Both the position numbers and the translations under genes were made by a program. Shown one piece after another: positions 25,530 through 33,714 of a DNA stretch of 62,394 bases (within the stretch, counting starts at the first letter, position 1; each line of letters opens with the position of its first letter). This DNA comes from a virus, in the IMG/VR virus record IMGVR_UViG_3300035681_000831, positions 1-62,394 of that record; one strand, 5' to 3'. The notes under the pieces were generated by a model that was given only the letters and a program-made list of their open reading frames with translations, made no database searches and had not been told where the DNA came from.

Positions 25530-26255
25530 ATGGCACAATGGGGTAGAAACGATCAGTCAGTTACTGCTAATAGCAGCACTACTGTCGAAACATCAACAGG
25601 CGCTCCAATCGGAACTTATACTGCAGTAAAGGCTGGTGGTGGAGCAAACGCTCACTTCGGTAACACATCTGCTGGTTCAAGAGCAGCAACTGATGTAAAT
25701 ATGTTTAACAATGCAACATCAAGTGCATTTCTTTCAGGTGCTGCTGTTGGCGTATTTGGTGTTTCTGCACCAGAAGTTGCTAACACTTCATCAGAAAAGG
25801 TTGCTCACGCTGGTTGGAATCTACGTAGAGCAGGCACTGGCCCAGCTGTTTCTGCAGTTTATGCAAACACTGGCGTTGGTTATAACAACAATGACATTCT
25901 AGTTGCTAAGTCATCAGTTGCTGGCGGTAACGCCACTTTCAACATGACTACAAATGCTACTGGTGGTGCAGTTGTTCTAACTCTTAACACTGCTGGTTTC
26001 GGTTTCACTGGAACTGGTCAGGGTAATCCAGTTATCCCAACTTCAAACCTATTCATCACTAATGCTACTGGTGGTTCAGCTGCTGGCAATACAACTACTA
26101 CTTACATGGTTGTTACTGCCGGAGGACGTGCTGGTCGTGTTCATTACGAAAACCTAGTAGCCATGGGATCTCTTGGCGCTCAGACTGCTGCTTACGGTAC
26201 AGCCGCTACAGCTAACGATGCTTCAACTGACGACAGCTTCTTCCCAGGAACCTAA
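25530..26255 (+). CDS. Virion structural protein starting MAQWG
   Basis: 241 residues, extremely rich in Gly, Ala, Thr, Asn and Ser with very few charged residues. The start MAQWGRNDQSV and the GRVHYENLVAMGSLG and DDSFFPGT segments match a structural protein family that I recall from T4-like marine phages. Preceded by AGGAGG and by an ATAAATA late-box-like element near 25493. Likely a head decoration or small tail-surface protein. Confidence 0.7.
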   Translation: MAQWGRNDQSVTANSSTTVETSTGAPIGTYTAVKAGGGANAHFGNTSAGSRAATDVNMFNNATSSAFLSGAAVGVFGVSAPEVANTSSEKVAHAGWNLRRAGTGPAVSAVYANTGVGYNNNDILVAKSSVAGGNATFNMTTNATGGAVVLTLNTAGFGFTGTGQGNPVIPTSNLFITNATGGSAAGNTTTTYMVVTAGGRAGRVHYENLVAMGSLGAQTAAYGTAATANDASTDDSFFPGT

Positions 26256-26258
26256 TAA

Positions 26259-26531
26259 ATGACAGATAACAGCGTAAAGGTTTCACAGATACCTACAGCT
26301 GCTAATGTTGCACCAACCGACAGGGTCTTAGTCCTCCGAGACCCTGCCGGTACGCCAAGCGTACGCACGGTAAATGTCAACATTTTCGCTGCCAATCTGC
26401 AAATAAGCAATAATGCGCCAGCGTCTCCAACTTCAAATGGAAACCCTGGAAGTATACGTTATGACTCAGATTATTTCTATGTGTGTGTTGCTAACAACTC
26501 ATGGAAAAGAGTAGCAATTAGTTTCTGGTAA
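26259..26531 (+). CDS. Small fibre-like structural protein, 90 aa
   Basis: KVSQIPTAANVAPTDRVLVLR and the GSIRYDSDYFYVCVANNSWKR ending are typical of short phage fibre or collar proteins; the YVCVANNSWKR tail ends many tail-fibre chains. Starts three bases after the preceding structural gene. Confidence 0.6.
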   Translation: MTDNSVKVSQIPTAANVAPTDRVLVLRDPAGTPSVRTVNVNIFAANLQISNNAPASPTSNGNPGSIRYDSDYFYVCVANNSWKRVAISFW

Positions 26532-26920
26532 TGAATGAAAAACTGACAGATAAAAACTTTTTACTATATTGTGCTTCTCATTATGATAATGTGAAATACG
26601 CTTCCACGGAAGACTTTGTTGAAGATTTAAATAGGTTGAAGTATATTAAAAAATTAATTACTAGATATACTGAATATGGCGATTTAAAAGAACGATTGAT
26701 ATTAAACCATATTATCGTTCTTAATAATTGTTTTGGTCCAGAGGTTTTATGTAGAATATTATATTTGAGAATGAAACCTCAAATGAAATATATAAAACCT
26801 TTTTTAATATTATTAGAAATATTACCAGAAAAGATTTATAATATAAACGATGAAACTATTATCGAAACTGATCTAATTGAAATGGATGAAGTTATTGTCG
26901 CAAAACTAAGGAAAGTTTAA
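26531..26920 (+). CDS. Conserved T4-superfamily hypothetical protein, 129 aa (DUF7207-like)
   Basis: The sequence FVEDLNRLKYIKKLITRY and ERLILNHIIVLNNCFGPE strongly resembles a short helical protein conserved across T4-like phages of cyanobacteria and alphaproteobacteria, placed beside structural genes. Function unknown. ATG overlaps the stop of the previous gene by one base. Confidence 0.7.
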   Translation: MNEKLTDKNFLLYCASHYDNVKYASTEDFVEDLNRLKYIKKLITRYTEYGDLKERLILNHIIVLNNCFGPEVLCRILYLRMKPQMKYIKPFLILLEILPEKIYNINDETIIETDLIEMDEVIVAKLRKV

Positions 26921-27486
26921 TGCAATCTGTTATAAAACAATTAAACGACTTTGTTAAATTTGCGGCAAAAGAAATAAGCCTTTCAACCTTACCAAAAATA
27001 CATTTTGTTGGTAAATCGCAAAATACAAAAGCCGCTTTCGGACACTCTAAAGGTAATGAAATATTTGTTCGTGTAACTGACCGCCATCCTGGTGATATAA
27101 TGCGAACAATTGCCCATGAGCTTATTCATGTTAAGCAAACACAGATGGGCAAAAAAGGTGAACAGTTTAGAGAAGATGAAGCCAACGCTATAGCAGGAAG
27201 AATAATGAGAAAATTTAACACAACCTACCCTAGCGTATTCAATCAAAAAGCAACTCCTCCAAACCTCAAAGAGACAGAATCTCTTATACCTGCCAATGTC
27301 ATGGGTTCAGGCGGACCAGGTGCAGGTATACAGACATATAGTCCATTGATTGATTTTGATAGAGGAAACAAAAAGTTTAACCCTATGTCAGCCCTACATC
27401 AAAAGAAAAAGCTAAGAGACATTGTTGGTCTTAAGGCTGCTTTCAAAAGAGAACGTAGAGCAGAAACAAGGAAAGATCAGAACTAA
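26920..27486 (+). CDS. Putative zinc metallopeptidase (HEXXH)
   Basis: 188 residues. RTIAHELIHVKQ supplies the HEXXH zinc motif and REDEANAIAGRIM the third-ligand Glu and helix, as in gluzincin-type peptidases. The C-terminal part is basic and carries GSGGPGAGIQTYSP. In T4-like phages this protein lies among structural genes and may act in head maturation or in the virion. No signal peptide. Start overlaps the previous stop. Confidence 0.65.
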   Translation: MQSVIKQLNDFVKFAAKEISLSTLPKIHFVGKSQNTKAAFGHSKGNEIFVRVTDRHPGDIMRTIAHELIHVKQTQMGKKGEQFREDEANAIAGRIMRKFNTTYPSVFNQKATPPNLKETESLIPANVMGSGGPGAGIQTYSPLIDFDRGNKKFNPMSALHQKKKLRDIVGLKAAFKRERRAETRKDQN

Positions 27487-27875
27487 TGGATGAGAAGGCT
27501 TGCAACAATCTAGAAGCGAAACAAACTAAACTAGAAGATGCTATCTCTAAGCTAACAGACATTTCTGCTGATCTTAATAAAATGATAGCAGTTCATGAAT
27601 TACGTTTGTCTCAACAAGAAAAGATTACCGATAGCCTAGAAATTATTCTAGAAAAAAGAAGAGATGAATTTGACGAGCGTGAAGAAAAGATTTATGAACA
27701 TATCGAAAAAGAAGACGCAAAAATCATAGAAAAACTAGATGAATCTTTTGATAAGTTTTCTAAGAAGATGAACGATCTAGAAAGAATGATGTGGGTATAT
27801 GGCGGCGGATTTGCTCTCGCTGCTTTCGTTCTCGCAAATTGGGGCGATGTAGCCAAACTTCTTCTAAAAAATTAA
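27486..27875 (+). CDS. Coiled-coil protein with C-terminal membrane anchor
   Basis: 129 residues. The first 95 form a charged coiled coil (EEKIYEHIEKEDAKIIEKLDE), followed by one hydrophobic segment VYGGGFALAAFVLANW near the C-terminus. This layout is seen in small phage membrane proteins, including some holin-like or spanin-like candidates, but the single anchor does not decide it. Confidence 0.55.
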   Translation: MDEKACNNLEAKQTKLEDAISKLTDISADLNKMIAVHELRLSQQEKITDSLEIILEKRRDEFDEREEKIYEHIEKEDAKIIEKLDESFDKFSKKMNDLERMMWVYGGGFALAAFVLANWGDVAKLLLKN

Positions 27876-27876
27876 T

Positions 27877-27904
27877 TTGCCTTTTTGAAAAATACCGGTA
27901 TAAT
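27877..27904 (+). promoter_or_regulatory. Sigma-70-like promoter of the primase gene
   Basis: TTGCCT (27877-27882), 16-base spacer, TATAAT (27899-27904) preceded by CGG. It lies 30 bases before the primase start. Confidence 0.75.
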
Positions 27905-27933
27905 CATATATGAGGGTTTGATATGGAGATATT

Positions 27934-28956
27934 ATGGATTGGTTATCCCACAAGTATATCGGTATTGTTTCTTCACGATTAGAGAAATTTAAACGTAAGG
28001 GACCAAACCTATACAATTTCCGCTGTCCTATTTGCGGGGATTCAGAAACACACCAAAATAAAGCTCGAGGATACATCTATCATAAAGAAGGTAAGATGTT
28101 GTTTCATTGTCACAACTGTAATGCGACATTGGGCATTCCAAACTTTATTAAGATGATGGATGTCAACCTATATAATGAGTATCAGTTAGAAAAGTTGGCT
28201 GGTAAGAAAACGCCGGAACAAGACGATTACGAGAAGTTCGTCGAGAAAATGCGTAAGCCAGTATATATGACCTCCGGGCCATTAAAAGGATTGAAGAAAG
28301 TTTCTCAGCTTTCGCCTTTTGATCCTATCAAGAAATTCGTAGTTGCAAGAAAGATACCTAATGCCTATCACGCCAAGTTATTTGCATGTCCTAATTTTAA
28401 GCGTTTTACTAATAATTTGGTTGCCAACAAGTTTTCAGCTGAGTCTCTGGCTCGAGATGAGACAAGGCTTCTTATCCCTTTTCTTGACAGTAATAAAACT
28501 GTTCATGCCTACCAAGGGCGTACGTTGGGGGCTTCAGGACTTAAATATATTACAATTGTTCTTAATGAAGCAATACCTAAACTTTATGGCTTGGACACTG
28601 TTGATCGTAACAGAATTATTCCTGTCCTTGAAGGTCCGATTGACAGTATGTTTGTTCCTAACAGTATTGCTACTGCTGGAGGTGATCTCGTTAGTGCTAT
28701 CAAAGACTTTGATAAGAGTAGATTAACGATCGTTTACGACAACGAGAAATATTCTAAAGAGACCGTTAAGAAAATGGAAAAGGCTATTCTTAATGGTTAC
28801 TCTGTGTGTATTTGGCCCGATAATTTAGATCAAAAAGATATTAACGATATGGTTTTATCTGGTATGAGTTCTGAATTTATTGAACATATTATCAAAACTA
28901 ACACCTATCGTGATTTACCGGCACAATTAAGGTTGAATCAGTGGAAGAGAGTTTAG
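27934..28956 (+). CDS. 61: DNA primase, T4 gp61 type
   Basis: 340 residues, equal to T4 gp61 in length. The N-terminal zinc ribbon has CPIC (31-34) and CHNC (59-62). A TOPRIM-like domain follows, with [13 protein letters not shown] (conserved Glu), VYDNE and the [13 protein letters not shown] acidic segment. It makes RNA primers with the gp41-type helicase. Its last 59 bases are overlapped on the other strand by a GIY-YIG endonuclease. GGAG precedes the ATG. Confidence 0.93.
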   Translation: MDWLSHKYIGIVSSRLEKFKRKGPNLYNFRCPICGDSETHQNKARGYIYHKEGKMLFHCHNCNATLGIPNFIKMMDVNLYNEYQLEKLAGKKTPEQDDYEKFVEKMRKPVYMTSGPLKGLKKVSQLSPFDPIKKFVVARKIPNAYHAKLFACPNFKRFTNNLVANKFSAESLARDETRLLIPFLDSNKTVHAYQGRTLGASGLKYITIVLNEAIPKLYGLDTVDRNRIIPVLEGPIDSMFVPNSIATAGGDLVSAIKDFDKSRLTIVYDNEKYSKETVKKMEKAILNGYSVCIWPDNLDQKDINDMVLSGMSSEFIEHIIKTNTYRDLPAQLRLNQWKRV

Positions 28957-29419
28957 ATTTCTTTGATGCTGAGATTTTTGCTTTATGTTCTTCGGACATA
29001 GGACCACGAGGGCCAGTTTTTACGCCTTTGTTCCAAGCAGGTCTTCCTTTCATTCGAAGCGAGTGAGCAGGATTTTTGCCTCTTCTAGAAGCGTATTTTT
29101 TAATACGATCTTCTATGCTATACGGACCATATGGACCCACAGGACCGGATCTGACAGGCGGCATATCTCCTCCTTCAGTTTTATTATGGAGAACACCATT
29201 GTTTAAATCTTTTCTGCCATACCATCTGATATATCTGCGTTCTAATGCTAAGGCGCCAATTTCTGTTAAATTGCTCTCTAAGAATACAATTTTGGATTTG
29301 TCTTTTGGAACAGAAACACCATGTTGTTTGGAGAAAGCTCTTTTATCTTTTCCCTTACCAATGTAATATGGAGTATTATCTGATGATCTTAGGTAGGCGT
29401 ATACGTAATAAATATTCAT
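28898..29419 (-). CDS. GIY-YIG homing endonuclease
   Basis: 173 residues. YYVYAYLRS...[13 protein letters not shown] gives the GIY-YIG core (YVY/YIGKG form), with the Arg of [11 protein letters not shown] and the catalytic Glu region in LHNKTEGGD further on. The C-terminal half has NUMOD3-like GRPAWNKG and [19 protein letters not shown]-binding repeats. It is antisense to the primase gene and overlaps its 3' end. It has a late promoter and the structured endonuclease leader (29420-29486). Confidence 0.88.
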   Translation of the reverse strand: MNIYYVYAYLRSSDNTPYYIGKGKDKRAFSKQHGVSVPKDKSKIVFLESNLTEIGALALERRYIRWYGRKDLNNGVLHNKTEGGDMPPVRSGPVGPYGPYSIEDRIKKYASRRGKNPAHSLRMKGRPAWNKGVKTGPRGPMSEEHKAKISASKKSKLSSTDSTLIVPVNHDRC

Positions 29420-29486
29420 GCTGTCGCTCCTCTTTAGCGGTAGAGTAGGTAGAGATTGCAGTCTCGTGACCTACACTTTATTTATA
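29420..29486 (-). promoter_or_regulatory. Late promoter plus two-hairpin leader of the GIY-YIG endonuclease
   Basis: TATAAATA at 29486-29479; hairpin 1 begins at 29474, within a base of the predicted start. GTAGGT/ACCTAC outer stem, internal CAC, inner GAGA/TCTC, loop CTGCAA, bulged T, then TCTA, hairpin 2 CGCT/AGCG holding GAGGAG, then CAGC and ATG. It is the same design as at the HNH genes although the enzyme family is different. Confidence 0.78.
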
Positions 29487-29490
29487 AAAC

Positions 29491-29519
29491 TTGACTTTTA
29501 ACAATGGAGAATATATAAT
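29491..29519 (+). promoter_or_regulatory. Sigma-70-like promoter whose -10 box overlaps a start codon
   Basis: TTGACT (29491-29496), 17-base spacer, TATAAT (29514-29519). The ATG of the next gene is 29518-29520, so a transcript from here would begin about seven bases inside that gene. Confidence 0.7.
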
Positions 29520-29775
29520 GAAAGTTCGTAAGAAGCCAGTTGATGTAGAAGCACATCAACTAACAGAGGATAATGCTGGAGTATTATCAGATTGGTGTGG
29601 TGGTTTACTTATTCTTCGTGATGATAATTTCGAACCAACAAAGATTAAAATTCTTACACTTGAAGGCATTATGACAGCACGTGTTGGAGATTATATTATT
29701 AAGGGAATTGCTGGTGAGTTTTATCCTTGCGCTCCTGCTATTTTTGATCAGACCTATGAGGTTATTGTACCATGA
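29518..29775 (+). CDS. PGDYG-like small phage protein
   Basis: 86 residues. The C-terminal half, GIMTARVGDYIIKGIAGEFYPCAP, matches the PGDYG-type domain found widely in phages and prophages, of unknown function. The N-terminus is MKVRKKPVDVEAHQL. GGAG lies nine bases before the ATG. The upstream in-frame codon at 29491 would place the start inside the promoter and is rejected. Confidence 0.72.
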   Translation: MKVRKKPVDVEAHQLTEDNAGVLSDWCGGLLILRDDNFEPTKIKILTLEGIMTARVGDYIIKGIAGEFYPCAPAIFDQTYEVIVP

Positions 29776-29951
29776 CAAAATATCTTGTCGATGTAAAAGT
29801 TGCTGGATGGAAGACGTATCTTATTGATGTTCCAGAAGGCGAAGACTTGTATGATAGCATTTATGAACAGTTAGAGTCAGATTTACTCGATCCAATTATT
29901 GATGACACTTATGACGAATTGATGGGTGATCCAAAGGAATATAAGAAATGA
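29772..29951 (+). CDS. Small acidic hypothetical protein, 59 aa
   Basis: ATG overlaps the previous stop (ATGA). The protein starts MTKYLVDVKVAGWKTYLIDV and then is rich in Asp and Glu. No known domain. Confidence 0.6.
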   Translation: MTKYLVDVKVAGWKTYLIDVPEGEDLYDSIYEQLESDLLDPIIDDTYDELMGDPKEYKK

Positions 29952-30106
29952 CCGATGAAGAAACAAATAAGCTAAAGAAGATTCTTTTTGTCTTAACTCT
30001 TATTAAAAATAAAGAATCTGATGAACGCAAGCTTGCATACTTAGAAGCAATTGAAGAAGCAATTGAACATGCAAAAGAACTTTTGGGAATAAAAGTTAAA
30101 TTGTGA
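29948..30106 (+). CDS. Small helical hypothetical protein, 52 aa
   Basis: ATG overlaps the upstream stop (ATGA). Predicted helices: LKKILFVLTLIKN and YLEAIEEAIEHAKELLG. Function unknown; operon position supports translation. Confidence 0.55.
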   Translation: MTDEETNKLKKILFVLTLIKNKESDERKLAYLEAIEEAIEHAKELLGIKVKL

Positions 30107-30114
30107 GACAATTA

Positions 30115-30219
30115 ATGAGCGAAGAACAGTTTGTCAAATGTTATGTTGTTTTTGGCTGTGTATTTCTGATCTTAATAGTGATGGATATGTTTGGATTATG
30201 GGGGAACAGTGATGAATGA
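30115..30219 (+). CDS. Single-span membrane mini-protein, 34 aa
   Basis: MSEEQFVKCYVVFGCVFLIL and the following residues form one transmembrane helix, with a short GNSDE tail. Its 3' end overlaps the start of the coiled-coil gene at 30212. Too short to assign. Confidence 0.5.
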   Translation: MSEEQFVKCYVVFGCVFLILIVMDMFGLWGNSDE

Positions 30220-30856
30220 CATTCATCAGCAGCAATTGAAGCAAGTAAGAGAAAGCGTATATGAGGAAAATCTGCGGCTTCGTGCCGAACTCGCCGCAGC
30301 CAATGAGTTTAAGAAGCATTACACTGATTTGATTTCAGTCAATGCTGAACTAATGGGAGCACCTAATGACGGATCGATTACAGACTCAGTAGTTCAAATA
30401 GAGAAACTTGTAAAGAAACTTCGTGCCGACCTCGATGCCGCTAATGAGGAAGTCGAAAAATTACGGGAACGCCTTGGTCCACATGGACTAGTCGTCGTAG
30501 ACATAGACAAGACGGGGCATTACGTGTCTGAGAAAGTTGCCGACGAAATCACCCGCCTCCGTACCGACCTTGCCGTAGCCAATGAGCGATGTGAGATGCT
30601 GACAAAGGAAGTCGTAGAGTGGCGTAGTCGCCCCGATGCTTTGCGGGCTGACAAAGCCGAAGCCGACCTCGATGCCGCCATTTCAGAGCGTAATGGCCAT
30701 TACGCTACATTGAAGCATGTGGCTAAAGAGCGTGACGAAGCCTTGCGTAATCAAGCAGAAACTCAATCTAAACTAGATGCTCTTGAAAAACTGTTTCAGA
30801 TGACCTGTCAACAGTTTGAAGAAAAGCGCCAGCGTATTCTAGAGGTTCTTGACTAA
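30212..30856 (+). CDS. Long coiled-coil protein
   Basis: 214 residues from ATG 30212. Almost the whole length is heptad-like with repeated RLRAELAAANE, KLRADLDAANEEVEKLRERL and RLRTDLAVANERCEML units. These internal repeats suggest growth by duplication. Similar proteins made of LRAEL-AAN repeats are common in phage small-gene regions; none has a known role. The base composition of the repeats is higher in GC than the neighbours. Confidence 0.65.
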   Translation: MNDIHQQQLKQVRESVYEENLRLRAELAAANEFKKHYTDLISVNAELMGAPNDGSITDSVVQIEKLVKKLRADLDAANEEVEKLRERLGPHGLVVVDIDKTGHYVSEKVADEITRLRTDLAVANERCEMLTKEVVEWRSRPDALRADKAEADLDAAISERNGHYATLKHVAKERDEALRNQAETQSKLDALEKLFQMTCQQFEEKRQRILEVLD

Positions 30857-30877
30857 TGACGAAGCATTGTGTATATT
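30849..30877 (+). promoter_or_regulatory. Sigma-70-like promoter
   Basis: TTGACT (30849-30854) overlap the stop of the coiled-coil gene; 17-base spacer; TATATT (30872-30877). The next start codon is at 30900. Confidence 0.65.
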
Positions 30878-30899
30878 TTTAGTGGAAAGGAGCCTACAC

Positions 30900-31205
30900 A
30901 TGACCAAGAATAAAGCAGAATCGGAGTATGTTATGATAAGGCGAAAGTGTGAAGATTCGGATATGGCAGAGTTAACATTCGCTAAGAATAACGAAAAACT
31001 TGACCTGACAGATTATAGGTGTATCCGAATGTTTTCAGAGACCACAGAGGAATGGGTTCATAAAGATGAATACGAGCATTTCTATGAAGAGTATCGCAAA
31101 TTCAATGGTCTGATGATGAGGCATGGTGCGATACTATCATATATAAGTGAACCGTGTGAAGAAAAGGCTGTCACCACTTTCTTGAGGATGAAGGCGAAAG
31201 ACTGA
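30900..31205 (+). CDS. Hypothetical protein, 101 aa
   Basis: I choose ATG 30900, with AAAGGAG eight bases upstream, over TTG 30849, which lies in the promoter. The product is charged, with CEDSDMAELTF and EEWVHKDEYEHFYEEYRKF. No known domain. Confidence 0.6.
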   Translation: MTKNKAESEYVMIRRKCEDSDMAELTFAKNNEKLDLTDYRCIRMFSETTEEWVHKDEYEHFYEEYRKFNGLMMRHGAILSYISEPCEEKAVTTFLRMKAKD

Positions 31206-31459
31206 TGACCTATACGTGGAGTAAGTATCCTGATGCCAAACCTAACCGATCTGGATACTATTACACATACTATTTCAATAACGAAATGAATGATTGTTTT
31301 TACAAAGCGATATACTATAATACTTCCGCAGACGAGTGGATCGGGTGGAGAAGAGGTATAGAACCTAAAGTTATAGGATATGTAGATAAGACGTATGCGA
31401 AGTTCTATGTTCCTTGTTTAGATTTGGTAACGCCAGACATAGGGAGTTTCTTGGAATGA
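31205..31459 (+). CDS. Hypothetical protein, 84 aa
   Basis: Overlaps the previous stop by one base. Tyr/Trp rich: MTYTWSKYPDAKPNRSGYYY, then DEWIGWRRG. The W-x-x-YP-x-A-x-P-N-x-x-G-Y start resembles the DUF551-type small phage proteins, but the match is weak. Confidence 0.55.
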   Translation: MTYTWSKYPDAKPNRSGYYYTYYFNNEMNDCFYKAIYYNTSADEWIGWRRGIEPKVIGYVDKTYAKFYVPCLDLVTPDIGSFLE

Positions 31460-31734
31460 GTGAAGATATTGTGAAGCGACTGCGTGAACCATGCTTTTTC
31501 AATGGATACGATCAGCAAACTTCTGAAGAAGCCGCTGATGAAATCGAGCGTCTTCGTAAGTATGAACAACTAGTCAATTTCATTGCTACGGACTATGTTG
31601 AACTCTCGCATGATAAGGTTCAAAATGAATATCTTCTTATCATAAAGAAGTGCCGAGAGTTGGTTAAGGAAGATATGGTAAAGATATTTGATGAATACCT
31701 TGAGGGTCTCAAAGACGTAAAGGATATTTTCTGA
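31456..31734 (+). CDS. Hypothetical protein, 92 aa (Ead/Ea22-like N-terminus)
   Basis: ATG 31456 overlaps the previous stop (ATGA). DIVKRLREP...SEEAADEIERLRKYEQL is the typical N-terminal block of many small phage early proteins. The rest is helical and charged. Function unknown. Confidence 0.6.
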   Translation: MSEDIVKRLREPCFFNGYDQQTSEEAADEIERLRKYEQLVNFIATDYVELSHDKVQNEYLLIIKKCRELVKEDMVKIFDEYLEGLKDVKDIF

Positions 31735-31777
31735 TGGCCAGACAAATATAGAGGAGGTCAACGTGGAGGAGATAGAA

Positions 31778-32056
31778 ATGACTGACGATGTATATGTGAT
31801 TATTCTTTCGAATGGTAGAGCAGAGAACGTTCCACCATCATACAACTGGTATGATATTCTTATCCAAGCAGAAAGCGCTTGGAGACATAGTTGCAGTTCT
31901 TCGGCTATTCCTGAGAAGCTAATAAAGAACGGTAAGATCATTGTTGAAAAACAACTTTGGTATGTAGCAAGTAACTATGTTATAGAAAAAAATCATCTGG
32001 TAGATAAGGCTTACGAACAAGCGAAAGAAATGTTCCCAGAACCAAAAGGTGAGTGA
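31778..32056 (+). CDS. Hypothetical protein, 92 aa
   Basis: Start is uncertain: ATG 31778 has GGAG upstream; GTG 31763 has an even better AGGAGG five bases before it and would add five residues. The protein has GRAENVPPSYNWYDILIQAE and a charged C-terminus. No known domain. Confidence 0.55.
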   Translation: MTDDVYVIILSNGRAENVPPSYNWYDILIQAESAWRHSCSSSAIPEKLIKNGKIIVEKQLWYVASNYVIEKNHLVDKAYEQAKEMFPEPKGE

Positions 32057-32154
32057 TGAACTACTGCTTCATGTATGACGGGATAGTTCTAGTGTTTCAC
32101 AATGATCGATATGCTCATTGTTGGGACAAACAGTTTGTGACAGAGAACTGGTGA
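32056..32154 (+). CDS. Mini-protein, 32 aa
   Basis: ATG at 32056 overlaps the last base of the preceding stop codon. Product begins MNYCFMYDGIVLVFHND. Very short; support is only the start/stop overlap and ribosome-like GTGAGTG upstream. Confidence 0.35.
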   Translation: MNYCFMYDGIVLVFHNDRYAHCWDKQFVTENW

Positions 32155-32162
32155 GAAAGATA

Positions 32163-32399
32163 ATGAAATACAATATTGAACTAGACCATGACCAAACTGA
32201 TGCTATTGTCATTGCTTCTCTAAAGGAGGCGTATCGTCTCAATGCTGATCCTCTTCCGGACGAAGGTGGAGAGAAATGGGTTGATGTCGAGTTTCTGGCT
32301 GCTATAGATCATGTCCTAGAATATTATCATAACTATGAGCAGAAGAAGTTATGGATTGTTGAAAAAGAATCGTTTAATAATGGAAAGAGTAACAAATGA
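32163..32399 (+). CDS. Conserved small phage protein, 78 aa
   Basis: From ATG 32163: MKYNIELDHDQTDAIVIASL and AAIDHVLEYYHNYE. This M-K-Y-x-I-E-L-D start with an A-I-D-x-V-L-E-Y-Y end recurs in phages of several hosts. Function unknown. Overlaps the next gene by four bases. Confidence 0.65.
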   Translation: MKYNIELDHDQTDAIVIASLKEAYRLNADPLPDEGGEKWVDVEFLAAIDHVLEYYHNYEQKKLWIVEKESFNNGKSNK

Positions 32400-32554
32400 A
32401 CAACGCTAAGATTGAAGAACTTGCAAAATGGGCTGCTAACAAACTAAACGGTGGCAACTGGTATGATGAAAAATTCTATCAGTTCGGACACAAAGAAGCA
32501 TGGATGAATATGATCAAAGAATTGATTGAAAGGTTAGAAGATGAACGACGCTAA
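32396..32554 (+). CDS. Small hypothetical protein, 52 aa
   Basis: ATG overlaps the upstream stop (ATGA) and the gene's 3' end overlaps the thyX start by 14 bases. Sequence starts MNNAKIEELAKWAANKLNGG. Unknown function. Confidence 0.55.
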   Translation: MNNAKIEELAKWAANKLNGGNWYDEKFYQFGHKEAWMNMIKELIERLEDERR

Positions 32555-33359
32555 AATTATTGCTATTACACAACCAACGATAACACTTCCGCCAAGCGAT
32601 GAATTGTTTGGACAAATCCGCCCTATGACTGCCGAAGAGTTTATCTGTTATACAGCAAGAGTTTCTAATCCATCAAATCAGATGAATACCGAAACTGCTC
32701 CGAAACTTCTAAAGTATCTTATCAGGAATCGCCATTGGAGTCCTTTTGAACAAGTATCCATAACCATGGATATTACAACAACCCGAGACATTTCACACCA
32801 GATCATTCGCCATCGTTCATTCTCTTTTCAGGAGTTTAGCCAGCGTTATGCTGATCCTACTAAGGACATGCAGTTTGTAACGAGAGAAGCAAGACTACAG
32901 GACGCCAAGAACCGTCAGAATAGTATTGAGACGGATGATGAAAAGTTGAAAGAACATTGGGAAGATGTTCAGCGTGACGCTTTCCTTGTAGGGAAAGAAT
33001 CGTATGAATGGGCGATCAAAAATGGAATTGCTAAAGAAGTTGCTAGATCAGTATTATCAGAAGGTCTAACTTCTACTCGTCTATATATGGCAGGGACGCT
33101 TCGTTCTTGGATTCATTATATCGATGTTAGAGCCGAAGAAGGCACACAGAAAGAACACCGCCTGGTGGCTGAATCTGCCAAAGAAGAAATACTAAAACAT
33201 TTCCCGTCATTAAATGAGTATTGGTATCCAAAGTCAATACATTTGCAACATATGGAGCGTTTAGGCGAAGAATTTGAGAAAGTTCTTTATGATAACCTTG
33301 ATGATCTATATGAAACAGATGAAAAACCTAAGTCATGGTGGTGGAGGTTTTGGTCATGA
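32541..33359 (+). CDS. thyX: Flavin-dependent thymidylate synthase ThyX
   Basis: 272 residues. The ThyX signature RHRSFSFQEFSQRY (90-103) is complete (RHR-x2-S-x4-S-x-RY). TLRSWIHYIDVR near residue 190 is the second conserved stretch. ThyX makes dTMP from dUMP with FAD and methylene-tetrahydrofolate. Together with the RNR at 34407 and the deaminase at 52623 it supplies DNA precursors. AGAAG ribosome site. Confidence 0.95.
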   Translation: MNDAKIIAITQPTITLPPSDELFGQIRPMTAEEFICYTARVSNPSNQMNTETAPKLLKYLIRNRHWSPFEQVSITMDITTTRDISHQIIRHRSFSFQEFSQRYADPTKDMQFVTREARLQDAKNRQNSIETDDEKLKEHWEDVQRDAFLVGKESYEWAIKNGIAKEVARSVLSEGLTSTRLYMAGTLRSWIHYIDVRAEEGTQKEHRLVAESAKEEILKHFPSLNEYWYPKSIHLQHMERLGEEFEKVLYDNLDDLYETDEKPKSWWWRFWS

Positions 33360-33697
33360 GTAAAATAGTTCTCGTTGAAACCGTTTCTATGTTCCGGCAT
33401 ATATACGCTGTAGAACTTGAAGATAACCAACCAGCAGATTATGCTGTAGAAGATGTTATGTATTTTACTACTGGTGGAGAAACAGAATTTGATGAAGTAG
33501 CACAAGAACATGTTGGTGAAAACATCTTATCACACCGTGTAGTAACTGAAGAAGAATACTTAGAACTTTTTGATCAACATAATCCATATGCCGCTCCTAT
33601 ATGGACAGTTGAACAAAAGAAGAGATATATATACAAGGCTAAAGAGAACAAAGAAGTGGACTTTGGTCCAGATGTAGGCAAAGAGGTAGTAGAATGA
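33356..33697 (+). CDS. Hypothetical protein, 113 aa
   Basis: ATG 33356 overlaps the thyX stop. The N-terminal half is SKIVLVETVSMFRHIYAVELE with a DVMYFTTGGETEFDEVAQEHVGE acidic middle, reminiscent of phage proteins that pair with deaminase or RNR genes, but not assignable. It ends within the leader of the HNH gene. Confidence 0.6.
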   Translation: MSKIVLVETVSMFRHIYAVELEDNQPADYAVEDVMYFTTGGETEFDEVAQEHVGENILSHRVVTEEEYLELFDQHNPYAAPIWTVEQKKRYIYKAKENKEVDFGPDVGKEVVE

Positions 33698-33714
33698 ATA
33701 AAAACGCTCTCAAA

